NCBI GenBank assembly: GCA_027946555.1
Contig: JAPEVC010000197.1
Coordinates: 1-64,000 of the forward strand
Direction of reading: 5' to 3'
Origin: Gnomoniopsis sp. IMI 355080
Taxonomy: Eukaryota; Ascomycota; Sordariomycetes; Diaporthales; Gnomoniaceae
Length of the DNA stretch: 64,000 bases
The notes under the pieces were generated by a model. The model was not told where the DNA came from, searched no databases, and saw only the letters and a list, made by a program, of their open reading frames with translations. The position numbers were made by a program, and so were the translations under genes. This document shows, in pieces, positions 10,087 through 22,389 of the stretch (position 1 is the first letter of the stretch; each line of letters opens with the position of its first letter).

Positions 10087-12325
10087 GTGGGGTGAGACGC
10101 ATGGGGTCGAGGATGTTGTGCGAGGAGATAGTTTGGGCGCACTTAATCGGGCCCCTTCGATTCGCTTGTACATATGGTAAATCCAGCGAAGCGTTGAAAT
10201 GTAAATAAATCTTGTAATGGAACAATCCAAACCCGACATCTGCCAACGTGAAGTAAGAACACCCTCACTCCCTGCAGGAGCGGTCAATTGTAGAGTTCTG
10301 GATGGTTCAGGTTTCATGTGACAATTTTCACAAGTCGTGTAACCATATGGCCACATACCACGGTGCATAGGTATTCAGCAGACAGCTATTTGGCAATTCC
10401 TTTTACCTAGTCACCCATCAAATTCCGTATGGCATTTTTTTCAGTAAAGCATGTGACCATCTCTGAGGCTATGATCTAGTTAGTGAAGTTTTTCTTTTCA
10501 TTCAGAAGCATTTACCAAAAGCGAAGCGATGTAAGTGCAATCAAGATGGACCCAACTCGCCAAGACAAACTAAGAGCAATTACAACCCCCACAGACGTCG
10601 GAAGAGGGGGGGGGGCACAATTCGGCTTGGATATAGGTGCTTTAATCCCCCGTAGCAGCGGAGCTCATGTCTTGAACAAGTCATCAGCCAGACCCAGGCG
10701 TCTGGATCGAGATGGGCTTGGGCCGGATGCCAAGCGTGTTCCCTGAGGAACAGGGCTGAGGAATGAGCAATGTGTTGTGGCCCATCATGACCGTATTGAA
10801 AAAGGTTCTTATCTGGATCGTGTCGTATGGGGGGAAACAAAATAGTACCCTGAGAGGACACTCTTGACGTGGCTCGAACATCTGTCAAGCTAGGGATGCA
10901 GCTAGGCTTCTGACGACTTGGTCCAATGTCACGCGATAGTTGGTCTAGACAATGGAGACAAATACTCTTTGTTTCTTGGGACTGACTGCCGCGCAGAAGC
11001 AAGCGTTCTATTGCCTTATCTTTCACCGACGGTGCGTAGGCTGTCCCAAGTCATCGAATGAGAAACAATCCTTGGAAGCTTTGGTTCGGGCTAGCCAAAG
11101 CGACCCTCCCTCAGCCGCAGTCGACAAAGTGCCAGAAGTCTAACATTTGCTTTTTCTTCTGACAAGACAAGAGGCTGTGGGGAGATATCATTATACATGT
11201 GATAAGTAGTCGTGTGCCCCTGCTGGGATGTGCGATCCCAGCTGGAGGGATCCGAACGCACGGCGTCGTCCGAGGCCGGGAATCCTTTCTTGCAGATACC
11301 AAAGAGCGGGAGGGAGGCTTACTAGACCAGAGCTTGTCAGTGCAAAAGGTTGTATTGGGGCTATATATTGGCGCGTCCCAGGCGGCTTTCTTTTTGACGT
11401 GTGTGTGTATACCCCGGTTGATATCTCAAGTGCCTCGAGGTCGTTGTCCTTCGATCCAGGAGATCCCTGGATGGAGCAGAAAGACGTAAGCTGCACTATT
11501 CTTCTCCGCGGCGGCTTCACCCTGGGGCAAGAGAGAGACACAGAGAGAGAGAGAGGTGACAGGCCTGTCATAGACAGCATGACCACAAACAGTCACTATC
11601 TGGCTTGGAACCTAGGCATATAACGCTAGGCCTGTGATGGTGGGATATCCGGGTCTTTCGTCTCAAGAGGCATTGCGCGCTAGAGGTCGACCCACGATTT
11701 TCAGCACAGACAGGGTTCCTCGATCGCCAAAGTCGAGATAAGAGTCTTGGCGTTGTGTATTGTCCAGTAGCAGAACGGACCCCTTTTCTAGTAGACACAT
11801 ACGTGTCTGAATAGAGTTGGCATGTTCATTGCTCGCTTGTCGTTCTGAGTTTTGTGTGCCCTCGATGTGCCCAGGGATCTGTACAACAACAGCCATACTG
11901 TAGGACTGTAGTTTGTAGTCAACACTGCATAAGTGTAAATGTGTGTGTGTGTGTGTGTGTGTAAAATCTGTCACAAGCCAGCTGTCCCACGATGCTGTCA
12001 CTCAGATTGTCAGAGCACATTCGAGTCTTACACTAGACGACGTGCTGGATAGCGACGTGGAATAAAAAAATAAGAGTCGAGTCAAAAGACCAGTACTCAA
12101 ATATCATTTCACTTTGTACTTTTCACTGTAGTCGCTTATAAAAAAACAAAGAATCCCCAACTGTGACATTTATCCCCACGCCGGTGCCAAACAAACTGTA
12201 AGCAAGACTGTCCGCCTAGAAGCCCGAGATTTGTGCAACGAGGTCATCAATCACCCGCGAAAATCGAAAGAAACAATTCTTCCATCCTCTACGCGGCCGG
12301 TCGGAAGAGACTCGGCCGCGTCTCC
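10087..12325. other. convergent intergenic region, no supported gene
   Basis: This separates the 3' ends of the GH12 and ammonium transporter genes. It contains a run of 10 G at 10606-10615, an 8-bp hairpin at 11222-11242 (GCTGGGAT...ATCCCAGC), a GA-rich tract near 11530-11555 and the (GT)n repeat listed separately. No open frame is convincing. Confidence 0.6.
11941..11962. repeat. (GT)11 microsatellite
   Basis: Eleven uninterrupted GT dinucleotides in intergenic DNA. A simple-sequence repeat, likely length-variable between isolates; no function is inferred. Confidence 0.95.
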
Positions 12326-14004
12326 CTATTGTGATTGATCCGATGACCCAGGAGCCGCACGCTTCTCTGCATCTACACTCGGCCCCCGGGAGCCGTTTGT
12401 GCGACTTGTCTCCATCATATTCTGGTGCTCCTCGATTCCGTGAGTCGGTATCAAGGCGTCTCCGTTGGTTTGCTGGTGCTGCTGGGCCGGGGTCCAGGCC
12501 AGGAAGTCTCGGCGGACCTCGACATAGTCGTAAGCTGGGAAAGGGCAAATGTCAGTCCACGAGGTCTTTGTACATAATGGTGAGATCAATAGTATAAAAG
12601 TCCACTTACCAAACTCGCCGTGCTGATCGTCGTCCATACCCAACAATTCAGCATCCTCGCTAGCCCGGAGGTGCAGCCCAGGTATTAAATCAATTATTTT
12701 CGCAAGAATTGCCGACACGACAAAGGAGTAGCCGGTAGCAGCGCAAATGTACGCAACTTGGATGTACAGCTGTTTGTAGTTGTGATTGAGCCATCCTCCA
12801 TTGATCACGCCAGTGTTAACACCATCCAGCCCGATGATATAGTCGGCAGCAAACAGGGCGTTAAAGATCAGACCGACCATACCGCCGACCGCGTGCTCAG
12901 CGAACACGTCGAGAGAGTCGTCGATGTGGACGAGGAACTTGATCTTGGTAGCAAAGTTGCAGCAGATTCCAGTGACCACACCGAGGATTACAGACGCCCA
13001 GGGGGTGATGAATCCAGAAGCGGGCGTAGCAGCCACGAGACCGGAAATGGTGCCTGAGCACCAGCCGACGAGGGACCACTTCTTGGCCAGACGGAAATCG
13101 AGCAAGCACCAGGTCATGGCAGCGAACATGGCAGTCAGGCAAGAATTCCAGCACGCCATAACAGCGCGAAGGTTGGCGCCAAAAGCGGAACCACCGTTGA
13201 AGCCAAGCCAGCCAAACCACAGAAGAATCGTTCCAAGGAGGATCAGGGAGATGTTGTGGGGTCGGAAGTTGAGCATCATTCTCTCGTTTCGACGGCCAAG
13301 AACCCAGGAGTAGGCGAGGGCAGACATTCCGGACCCAATCTCGACGGGACCACCACCAGCGTAGTCGAGCACACCGTAGTTGAAGGCCCAGCCATTGATG
13401 TTCCAGACCCAGCAGGCGATTGGGCAGTAGACGATTGTGGCCCAGAAGAAGATGAAGACCATGCACGGAAGGACACGGCCTCGCTCAGCAGTGGCACCTG
13501 CGACGAGGGCGGCAGTGACGGCGCAAAACTGCATCTGGTAGAAGGAGTAGAGTAATTCGGGAATCAGGGGCGAGCCCGGCGAGGGCGCTGCGAGTGTATT
13601 TAGGAGGCCGAAGTGGTGGAGATCGCCAATGAAGCCGTTGGTTGCAACCGAGCTAAAAGCCAAGGAGTAGCCCCAGAAGTACCACTGGAAGACGATGACG
13701 GAGAAAGACATCATGGTCACCCAGATGAGCGAGAGGGCGGATTTTCTGCGAGCTAGGCCGGAATATAGAAAGGAGATACCCGGGACCATGATCAAGACCA
13801 TACAAGAGGCCACAATGATGTAGGCCTGGTCACCAGATTGGAACCATTGGTTCAAATTTGTCGTGGCTGGAGGACGTGGTCAGTCGAATTTCGCACCGGT
13901 ATGGCCCTGTTGGACCGACTGTTCAGTCACCTACCGGAATCACCGCCAGTCTCATCATTGGTGCCATTGAAGACGGCGGGTGCTCCAATCCATGCGTACG
14001 ACAT
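12326..14004 (-). CDS. Mep/Amt-family ammonium transporter, Glu-type pore
   Basis: Plasma-membrane ammonium permease (Mep/MeaA/MepA group). Exons on the minus strand are 14004-13935, 13866-12610 and 12534-12326. The introns are 68 nt and 75 nt (GTAGGT and GTAAGT donors; the second is in frame), giving 511 residues. The short first exon reads MSYAWIGAPAVFNGTND, the second continues TTNLNQWFQSGDQAYI. Eleven membrane helices are expected. The family signature DYAGGGPVEIGSG places Glu199 where many Amt proteins have the first pore histidine, as in yeast Mep1/Mep3; the second histidine is kept (His348 in FAEHAVGGMVG). The cytosolic tail from about residue 430 is polar and ends AAPGSSDQSQ, with Gln-rich and Ser/Thr sites that could take part in nitrogen control. 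The length is normal for the family. Confidence 0.94.
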
Positions 14005-17000
14005 GGTGTTGGAGGAAGAGTCGAGCTTCTTCGCGAAGCCCGCAAAAAGAACGTGGGGAGTGCTCGATGGGTTCGTTTTGAGGCGGAAGTCTTGGGAGCA
14101 AAGTGGATGAATAAACGGTCAGCCTCACATGTGAGTGAGGATAGACAGCTGCCGAAAGCAGGTGGAGCTACGTCGGTATGGACGTGTGACTGAGCACAGC
14201 AGATGGTGGCTCGACGTGGAAGGCACAGAAGTTGTAGATCCAGGACGAGTGAATTGCCCAACGGGCTTAGGGGGTGGGACGGAGGTTCGAATATATAAAG
14301 CTGCAAGTAAGGACCATGCAAACCTTCTTGAGGGATCTCTCGGTGGATTAAAGTGGATGGGCTTGGGGCTAAGACGACGGTCCCACTGTGACTGTGGATG
14401 CGAGGGCGACTTATACAGGGGTGGCCGGCCCTGCAACGAATTCGGATGCAGTGGTGATGATCAAGCATGGGGGACTGTGTGCTCAAAGGGAACATCGATA
14501 ATCGCCCGGGTTGGCCTGGTGGGCCCAGTATCGGTTTGGTTTTAGCTCATGGGCCGTTCTTTCAATTACGACCCAAGCTTTGCCAACCCGGCTTCTCTGG
14601 GAGACAATGGAAGTTGCGCTGGCTGTGTCGGACTCGGGTGGTGGGGAGTTGGCGTTGAGACTACCGAAGGTGCCTAAATCAAGCCGGCCCGTCTCGAGAA
14701 AGGCCAAGAAATTGTTGAAAGCTGGGCAACACTGGGCAACGATTTTGGACGCATAGCAACTTGGAAAGCAAATACACAGTAGAGACCCAGTTCTCCGATC
14801 CCCCGGACTAATTGGCTCCACCTTCTGTTGGGCTCGTCCAGCCACGCAGGCCACGCTGCTATTGTGCAGGATACAGGATACCATCCCATCGAATGGCGTT
14901 CTATATGTCAGCTGTACCGACATCCGGTATAGGAGAGAGTCGCGCAGTACACAGCATTGCGTAGGGTAGGGCCCGCGGAGATCAAGGTGATGTGTGGGTG
15001 ACATCGAGGCGCTTCCCCAGTCCGCCATCCCCCACGCCCACCTGCTTCATCCCGTGCGTTGGATATTTTCAAGTTGTGTAGCCCCCTCCCCCTCAAAAAG
15101 GGTGGTTTCCGTTACTTGGTGGCTCAGCACCGGCAAGGCAGCCTTTCTTTTATTATTAGGCATGTCAGGCTAACATTCTTCAAGGCGGCTGTTGCTTTTT
15201 CCTGACCGAGGTCTGTGCTCGTGCCGTCGTCGGCCATCCCGAAAGAGGCTCACGGTGATAAGATTGTCAAGTGGCAGTTTAAATACCAATACATCAACAC
15301 ATAAAGGAAATGTACATGCAGGCGTTCATGCGACATGATGTGGAGGAGGGCATAACAATAAAAGACGGACGTCACCCAATCCAAAAGGAAATACCGAGGT
15401 CGGTGCCTATCAGGATGGCAAGCCGGGGACGCGGGGGGGGGGGTGGCGGATAGGCTGAACCCCCTGTTGACCTTAACCTGGAGGCGCGATTTACTTGTCA
15501 CTGAAGATCAATTCCATTATTTCCAGTGTCCTCTTCATGAGCTTCTTGAGATTACAGTAAATGGCTACCACAATTTGGCAACGGTCTACCCTCTAGAAGG
15601 AAGAAGAACAAATCCAAAAATCCAAAAAAGAATCCACTACAGCTATCCAGGGGTGAGTTAGGTACCAAGCCCGTAGCAGAGGAGCACACGGCTGTGCCCA
15701 GTCATTCCCGATAGATACCTGAAGCCCATGTACCCACTGTCCCGCGATATGCGGCTCGGTACTCCCAGCGAAGGTCCTACGCAGGACAAGTGGATCGATG
15801 ACTATTCCGGAGATGGACAATACATCACATTGTGACAGCGGAAAAAGATCCTTCAGACGGCCCAAATAGACGCTCTCGGCTGTAACGGGTGCAGAGCCTA
15901 TACAATTCAGAGTCAGAAATCCTAGACACTCTGTAATGACTGTTCGACTTGGGGGGTTTCGACATCGAACCTTCTTCGTCACGGCCTGCACGGGCAGAAA
16001 GGGCGCAAGGGTGCATGGGTCCCTTTCCGGCGTGTGGGGCACAGACTGGGGTACTACCGAAACTGGGGACAAGGCTGAAAAAATTATGAAATCGTTTGTC
16101 GGCCTTCTTACAAAGTGCCACTCCAGACCGTCTCCAAGAACCCACACAACAGCCTTGCGCCTTGTCGTATCTTCGCGTGGTCCTATCTTCGCGTGTTCCG
16201 AGGATTCTTTGATTTTTTTTTCAACCACCACCCTGCATTGCTCAATTTCCTCACCTGTCAAGCCAAGCACACCAGACACCCGATCTGTTTTCGTCCCCTC
16301 TTACGCTTGTAGCCTCTCCGATGTCCGGAAAAGGAGATGGAAGAATGCTAGCCTTGTCTAGTCTCGTCTTGGGCTGCTAAATGCTTTAAGCCGGAAGAGG
16401 GAGAGGAGCTGTCGGGGTTGTCTGAAAATTTCAAGCCACGCCCAGCAGATAATCCTCACCTCGGTGTGCACACCTTGCCAATCTTGTACTATGATATGAA
16501 ATCTATAACTCGTCATCCAAGGCATGCTGGGAATCAAGCATAGCCGGACCATCTGTCCGTTCCCAATTTTACGGCAATCATCATCCCACGAGAAAATCGA
16601 GCAGGGTTCTCCATTTCCGAAACAAGCTTTCTCTGGGCGGGTCAGCGCCAAGAGATAAGAAGCAAATTGACCAATCAGCAATCGGCGGATTGCTGAAGCG
16701 AACATGTCAACTCTTCAGGGGCTTTCAAATCTGGAGAGGAGAGCACGTGATGCTCGACGTCACTCGAGAGGGTGGCGCCGCTCAAGGGTCCAAGATGTTC
16801 TCGATGCTGATGTCTTGCGCGTCGCAGTCTGGAGTTCGAGTGATCGTCAGGGCTATAAACGCTGGAGCCATTCCGACACATTGGATCACTACTGTGGGAT
16901 CGAACTTTCCAAAAAGCACCCAAGTATATCGCAAGGTACGGTATAGTCCCTCTGCAATTTCACCGGCTTGTCCCTTTTTTTTTATTTGTACAAGTAACGA

Positions 17001-17494
17001 GAAAGGCCTTTGGATCAATCCTATTGGCAGTGCAAGTATCTCGTCTACAGTTTTACTTGGAAATGACCTCGAATATTTCTCGTGATGTGCTTTGGTGCAT
17101 CTGGCATCGTAGATCGTATCTCACGAAATCTTCAGCAAATACGGACGTTAGGCTCCTAATTCTCGTAAACACAGTCACCGTCGAGACTTTTAGTAGATCT
17201 CCGAGCAAACCATGCTTTTGGTGCTATCAATGATTACATAGGAAACCCCATCAAGTTCATTTAGTTGAACAGCGATGAAAGAGAGCGTATCACAGCATAC
17301 GGGGGTCAGCGAGATCTGATGACAACACGGTCGGGGTAAGGCTATCATCTCGGGATGGCCCGTGCGGCGGCAACTCTATGCTTCACATCACGGCAACTAC
17401 ATGTCAGAACACCAGTGTTAAAACTAACACCCCGGTCCATCGCCAAAACCCAATGTCCGAATCATTAATTCATCAATAAGTTGTGGATGTGAAG
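14005..17494. other. divergent upstream region of ammonium transporter and phosphatase genes
   Basis: This 3.5-kb stretch separates two divergent starts. Near the transporter there is one good GATA-factor site (CGATAA at 14496-14501) and an AT-rich TATATAAA at about 14293-14300. Both are weak evidence of nitrogen control. A run of 11 G lies at 15433-15443. The largest frame, 15593-16279 (-), begins at a GTG, has no internal ATG and is not protein-like. No other gene is seen. Confidence 0.5.
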
Positions 17495-19634
17495 ATGGTG
17501 CCTGCCCCGCTGAAGCTGAAAACCAAAGAGGCACGTGGCTACACCCTCGTGCAAAACGAGGACGCCGGCAGCGACCATGAGCCATCCACGCCAGTGCCGC
17601 CCGGATCCTCCTGCCATCCGCGCGACTTCTTCCACAAGGTCAATCTCAAGACGATCCTCATCGGTCTCATCTCAGGCCTTCTCATCCTGGTCGCCATCAA
17701 CCTAGCCTTTGGCCCCGGAGCCACCACCACGCACCACGCCGGCTCCTCCAGCTGCGACTGCGCAACGCCCACACCCACTGTGCCACAGTATTTTCAAACC
17801 TCTCCAGAGCTATGGGCCGGGCCGACAAAGACCGGCGTGCCGGCCTTCCTTGCACAGACAAGGACGTTTGATCCCACCGCGTCCTTCGTGCCCAATCAGC
17901 CGCTGCAGACGGCCATCCCCATCGAGGGTATGGGTGCTGCGAATGAGAGCATCTTCCAGATGATGGGCTACCTCTCTCCCTACATGCCCTCACCAGGTTT
18001 TGGCGTGGACGAGTATCCGCTTCCCGCCGGCGCCGAGATTGTGCAGCTTCAGATGCTCTCGCGCCATGGGTCACGGTACCCGACCTCTGGCACAGGGTCG
18101 AATGTAATGATGTTCGGGCAGCGCATTGCCGAGGCGAAGGCCAGGCGCCTGGGGACGTTCAAAGCGACGGGCCCGCTGGAGTTTTTGAACGACTGGGAAT
18201 ATCAGCTTGGTTATGAGATCCTCGTGCCCAAGGGCCGACAAGAGCTGTTCGATTCCGGAATCTTGTAAGTACAACCATCTTCGATCTTCGTGCAGAGCTC
18301 CTTCCTGCCCCTACTACAGTATCCGGGGATCCTCAGTCCAGGTACCCCAACCACGCCTGCTGATATAGACCTCACCAGACATTCGTACATGTACTCGAGT
18401 CTGTACAACCCAAACAGCAAGATCATAGTGCGCACCACCACTCAGGATCGGATGTTGAAGTCCGCCGAGTACTTCATGGCGGGCTTCTTTGGGTTAGAAT
18501 GGCCCAACAATGCTACGATTGAAGTAATCATCGAGGCGAGCGGTTTTAACAACTCGCTTGCCGGTTCAAAGGGCTGTCCCAACGCTGGCAAGGAAGCTGG
18601 GATCAACGCGACCATTGAGTGGGTTGGGAAATACCTGCAGAAAGGTGAGATGAGATCCTTAACCTGAGAATGTTTCTTATAGAATTCATGCTGATGATTG
18701 TACAGCAAATGCTCGTCTCAGCAGTATGGTGCAAGGGTATGACTGGGACATTGTCGACACATACGCCGCTCAAAGCATGTGCCCTTACGAAACGGTAGGT
18801 CCCTTCATCACTTCTCACATGCTCCTTTTCAAAAATCGCTATATACCTGACACTGTTACGCGGGGCTGACAATAATACACCAGGCCGCCTATGGTTTTAG
18901 CCGTTTCTGCTCCCTGTTCACTTACGAGGAATGGATCGGGTTCAGCTATTCAGTCGGTACGTTTGCACATAGCTTAGACTGGTCATCTTCACGGTAGAGA
19001 CGAAACCTTGCTGACCAATCACACAGACCTATACTTCTCGGGCGATAGCGGCTGGCAGTCGAAAACAGGACGGGCCGTTGGTATAGGCTACCAGCAAGAA
19101 GTGATCGCTCGCCTCAAGAACCACACGCTCGGCTACTCAGGCTCGCAAATCAATACCACCCTGGATAGTAGCACTGAAACCTTCCCGCTCAACCAGTCTC
19201 TCTACCTGGATTTCTCTCACGATACCAACATTGTCAGCATTCTGACCGCCTTCGGCCTGACACAATTCAGAGACAACCCTCCACTCGATCCCAAGGCCTA
19301 TCCGGGAAAGCACAACTTCACTGTCTCACACATCACACCCTTTGGCGCACGTCTGGATATGGAGGTCATCAGGGCCCCCAAGCCGGTGCGTGCAGATCGG
19401 GCTGGGTCGGGCTATGTGGATGACACAAACGCTGGAGAGACCAAATACATCCACTTCGTGCTGAATCAGAGGACGGTCCCGTTGGGATACAGTTTTCCAG
19501 AGTGCGATATCAGTCGCGTGGATGGATGGTGTGAGCTAGAGACTTTCTTGAAGGTGCAGGAGGAGATGCCGAAGCTGGCCAATTTCGACAAGACCTGTTA
19601 CGGGCCATTTGAAGAGCTACAGACGGTTGTATGA
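17495..19634 (+). CDS. histidine acid phosphatase (phytase-like) with N-terminal membrane anchor
   Basis: Hydrolyses phosphate monoesters through a phosphohistidine intermediate; relatives are fungal 3-phytases and acid phosphatases. Exons are 17495-18264, 18379-18644, 18706-18794, 18884-18956 and 19027-19634, with introns of 114, 61, 89 and 70 nt, giving 601 residues. The catalytic motif LSRHGSRYPT (Arg190-His191-Gly192) and the proton-donor motif SHDTN (His464-Asp465) are both intact. Phytase-like FDSGIL, VRTTTQDRMLKSAEYF and MCPYET are also present. There is no cleavable signal peptide. About 50 polar residues precede a single hydrophobic helix (about residues 51-72, LKTILIGLISGLLILVAI) and a Thr/Ser/Cys linker, so a type II membrane topology with the catalytic domain outside or in the lumen is inferred. 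The first intron boundary was set to preserve GIL-HSYMY; exact splicing is an inference. Confidence 0.9.
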
Positions 19635-21045
19635 GTGTGACGCTGTATCTACCACTTCCTCGGATTTGTCCTGTGCGTCATTCCATGTTACTGCAAGGCG
19701 TTTGGGATCCTGTACTTGTGCCGACTTGGATACTCTGCATCAGACTGGAAAATAGAATAAGTGTTTGCATTTAGAACCTGACGTTTGTGAGTCTCACAAA
19801 CATCAACTCCTCTTTTAAAGTCTATGCGGTCTTTCAAGATGATAGGCGGGGCTAAAATGGGAAAATGGAAGAAAATGTGATGTGTGTTGTATTGTGTATA
19901 TGAGAGTACTGGTAGTCTTCTGTGAGGCTAAGCTGTATGGACCTAACCGTATGGTCGACATTTGCCGACATTTGCCGATCATACTACATTCCAGCGCCTG
20001 TAGTACCCAGCATTAGAGGCTTGCATATTATTTTTCAAACTCCAGCAGCAATGGATCTGTAAGATGGCGTCGTAAAATGTGAGTGACTGGCACGAATTCC
20101 CATAAAGCTATGCGGAAGAAGACCGGCTCCCACCTCAAAGCACTTATCAGTTTAGATTGGATGCGATTTGAGGTTCAATATAGTAATCCGAGCTCTCGAA
20201 TTTCACTCATGGACTGTTACAACAAGCACAGTGTCCCCCCGCCTTTTTTTCTTTCCTTTTTTTTTTTGCTCTCCTTAGAGCGAAACAACAATATAGGCGA
20301 GATACAACTAGGACCGTGAAGAAGGACAGGGGTGAAATATGTGAAAAAGGTCACGAAGATTGATGACTTGATAGGAATAAAAGAAACCCTCGAGACTGAA
20401 ATGTGAGCTCGGTCTTAACACGCATCTGGTTACCTGTGCTCTTTGCGCTCATTCAGTCCGTCATTTACATTACGATACATACTGCTATACACGGTATCAG
20501 ATCTCAACGGACTAGGGACTTAGGGCACTCATGTGAGGTACGCATCTGGGATGACAAGTGTTCACACGAACAATCAATGGCTCGATGTGAGAAACATTTC
20601 GCCTCAATTCGCCAGGTTGAACTCCTGAGACTTCGGGCATGTCTGTTGCACCTCAACACGCCTGTTACCAGAGTATATTCCCTATGGCAGAACTCTTGAT
20701 GGGCAATCGAGACGATTAGTGATCACAAGTCTTGCGCTTGTTAAGCATGCAGAGTTGTTGACACTGAATATAGATTATATTCTTGAAGCACACAAATTGG
20801 TTCACTACAGAGAGCATGTGCACCGATTGCGAAGGATAATACAACGTTGAAGCGGTCGGCTTTATGCTTCACCAGTCGTCGACCTCTTATGTAAGCCTTC
20901 TGACTAAGGCGGGACTTGAACCCCGCGACAGGAGCATGACATGCACGCCCCTCCATAGGAACACACATGCTGTACTGCAACACCAAGCTTAGCTCCTTTC
21001 TTCCAGAAGCTCGAAAATCCAATTGAACAACAGCAAGGCGCACTG
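19635..21045. other. intergenic, no supported gene
   Basis: This lies between the phosphatase and the lumazine synthase. It contains T/C-rich runs near 20237-20268 and a tRNA-like B-box at about 20908-20928 (listed separately). The frame at 20403-20699 shows no domain. Confidence 0.55.
20900..20995 (-). other. tRNA-like element, probably degenerate
   Basis: Read on the minus strand, a perfect Pol III B-box GGTTCAAGTCC sits in a G/C stem (GCGGGG...TCCCGC), followed by CTTAGTC. About 75 nt upstream is an A-box-like AGCTAAGCTTGG whose CTAAG could pair with CTTAG as an acceptor stem. The T-arm is 18 nt rather than 17, and I cannot draw a proper anticodon arm. I regard this as a decayed tRNA or chance match, not a functional tRNA. 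Confidence 0.2.
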
Positions 21046-21069
21046 TCTCTCTCTCTTTCTCTCTCTCTC
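21046..21069 (+). repeat. CT-rich tract upstream of the lumazine synthase start
   Basis: An almost pure (TC)n tract, interrupted once by TTT, ends 47 nt before the ATG at 21117. Pyrimidine tracts just upstream of the transcription start or in the leader are common in fungal housekeeping promoters, so it may help set transcription initiation. Confidence 0.7.
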
Positions 21070-21116
21070 GGGGGACAGCTCAAATACAAGCCCCTTTTTT
21101 CTTCCTTTTGATAACC

Positions 21117-21843
21117 ATGAAGGGCCCCACCCCTGAGCAACACGACGGCTCCGGTCTGCGCATTGGCATCGTGCATGCGCGCTGGAATGCCGAGATCATC
21201 GACCCGCTGCTGGAGGGCACCAAGGCGAAGCTGCTGTCGTGCGGCGTGCCCGAGAGCAACATTGTCGTCGAATCGGTGCCGGGCTCGTGGGAGTTGCCCA
21301 TTGGGGTTCAGCGGTATGCCTCTTGGCCCCCCCCTCTCGGCCTCCCTCCTCCTTCTCCGTCTCCTAACTTTGGCACCCCACCAGCCACCTCTGAGGGCCT
21401 TTGTATGAATTCTGAGCTAACATTTGCTACGCAACAGGCTCTACGCCGCCTCCCAAATCCAGTCCTCCACGTCCAGCACATCCTCCGCCGGCGATCTCCT
21501 CGGCGGCTCGACCACCGACCTAACCGCCCTCTCCTCCTCCACTTCCACTGCCAGCACGCAAGCCTTCGACGCCATCATTGCCATCGGCGTGCTCATCAAG
21601 GGCGAGACCATGCATTTTGAGTACATCGCCGACAGCGTGTCCCACGGCCTGATGCGCGTGCAGTTAGACACCGGCGTGCCCGTCGTCTTTGGCGTACTGA
21701 CCGTCCTTAACGAGGACCAAGCCAAAGCCCGCGCCGGCGTGCTGAGTGGAAGCCACAACCATGGCGAGGATTGGGGGCTTGCGGCGGTGGAGATGGGCGT
21801 CAAGAGAAAGGGTTGGGCGAGCGGGAAGGTCGCCTCCTCGTAG
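21117..21843 (+). CDS. RIB4: 6,7-dimethyl-8-ribityllumazine synthase
   Basis: Penultimate enzyme of riboflavin synthesis: condenses 5-amino-6-ribitylamino-uracil with 3,4-dihydroxy-2-butanone 4-phosphate; cytosolic and oligomeric. Exons are 21117-21313 and 21438-21843 with a 124-nt intron (GTATGC...AACAG), giving 200 residues. Family motifs in order are LRIGIVHARWN, VPGSWELPIG, AFDAIIAIGVLIKGET, the catalytic His125 in GETMHFEYIADSVSHGL, PVVFGVLT and SHNHGEDWGLAAVEMG. A Ser/Thr-rich insertion (about residues 75-97, IQSSTSSTSSAGDLLGG) lies between the second strand and the AIIAIG strand and lengthens the protein relative to bacterial RibH; similar insertions occur in some fungal orthologs. The 3' end faces the gene at 22390, 546 nt away. 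Confidence 0.95.
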
Positions 21844-22389
21844 GGGGGTTTTGAGACCTGTCGATGACTAGGTTTCGTTTTGGATTAGATGACAGTCTCG
21901 TCTGGCGAACAGAATTAGCAGTGGCCAAGAGACGAAGAGAAGAAAAAGCTCAGGGAAAATAGAAAGTCGTTGACAGCATAAAACCACGGGGAAGGGAAAA
22001 AAAGAGAGCATTTGCTCCCGGCGACTTAGTATTTTCACATAGGCAAGTACAGTCGATTGATCAAGGTAAAGCCATCAATTAGAATTATTCCCTGTCAGAA
22101 GGATGTGTGTCATCACGAAGCCTTGTCCCTGACCACTTTTCAATGCTTTAGACCATCTCTGCAACAGTGTATCGCAACGCCTATTCAGAGTGATAACCCA
22201 TATACCGCAATGCTCAAACAATTTACTTCCGCTTAGCTGCTTCGTTTCCACCGTAAATGACCGTGATATGCTCCATATATTTGATACTTTTCTATGCCCT
22301 TGAGATGATGCACGCCTGCTGAACGCTTCGTCCATATGGCGTCCAAGTTAATCATGTTGAGTTGCTTGCAGCTTTTCGTGTGTTGCCCC
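21844..22389. other. convergent 3' spacer
   Basis: This 546-nt spacer between two convergent genes has an A-rich stretch at 21930-22010 and no open frame of interest. It presumably holds both polyadenylation regions. Confidence 0.6.

Noticed and set aside
11215..11290. tRNA-like antisense signal (GGATCCGAAC with an 8-bp hairpin)
   Set aside because: Two mismatches to the B-box consensus and no cloverleaf could be drawn on either strand.
15593..16279. 228-codon minus-strand frame
   Set aside because: Opens at GTG, contains no ATG near the front and has no protein-like motif.
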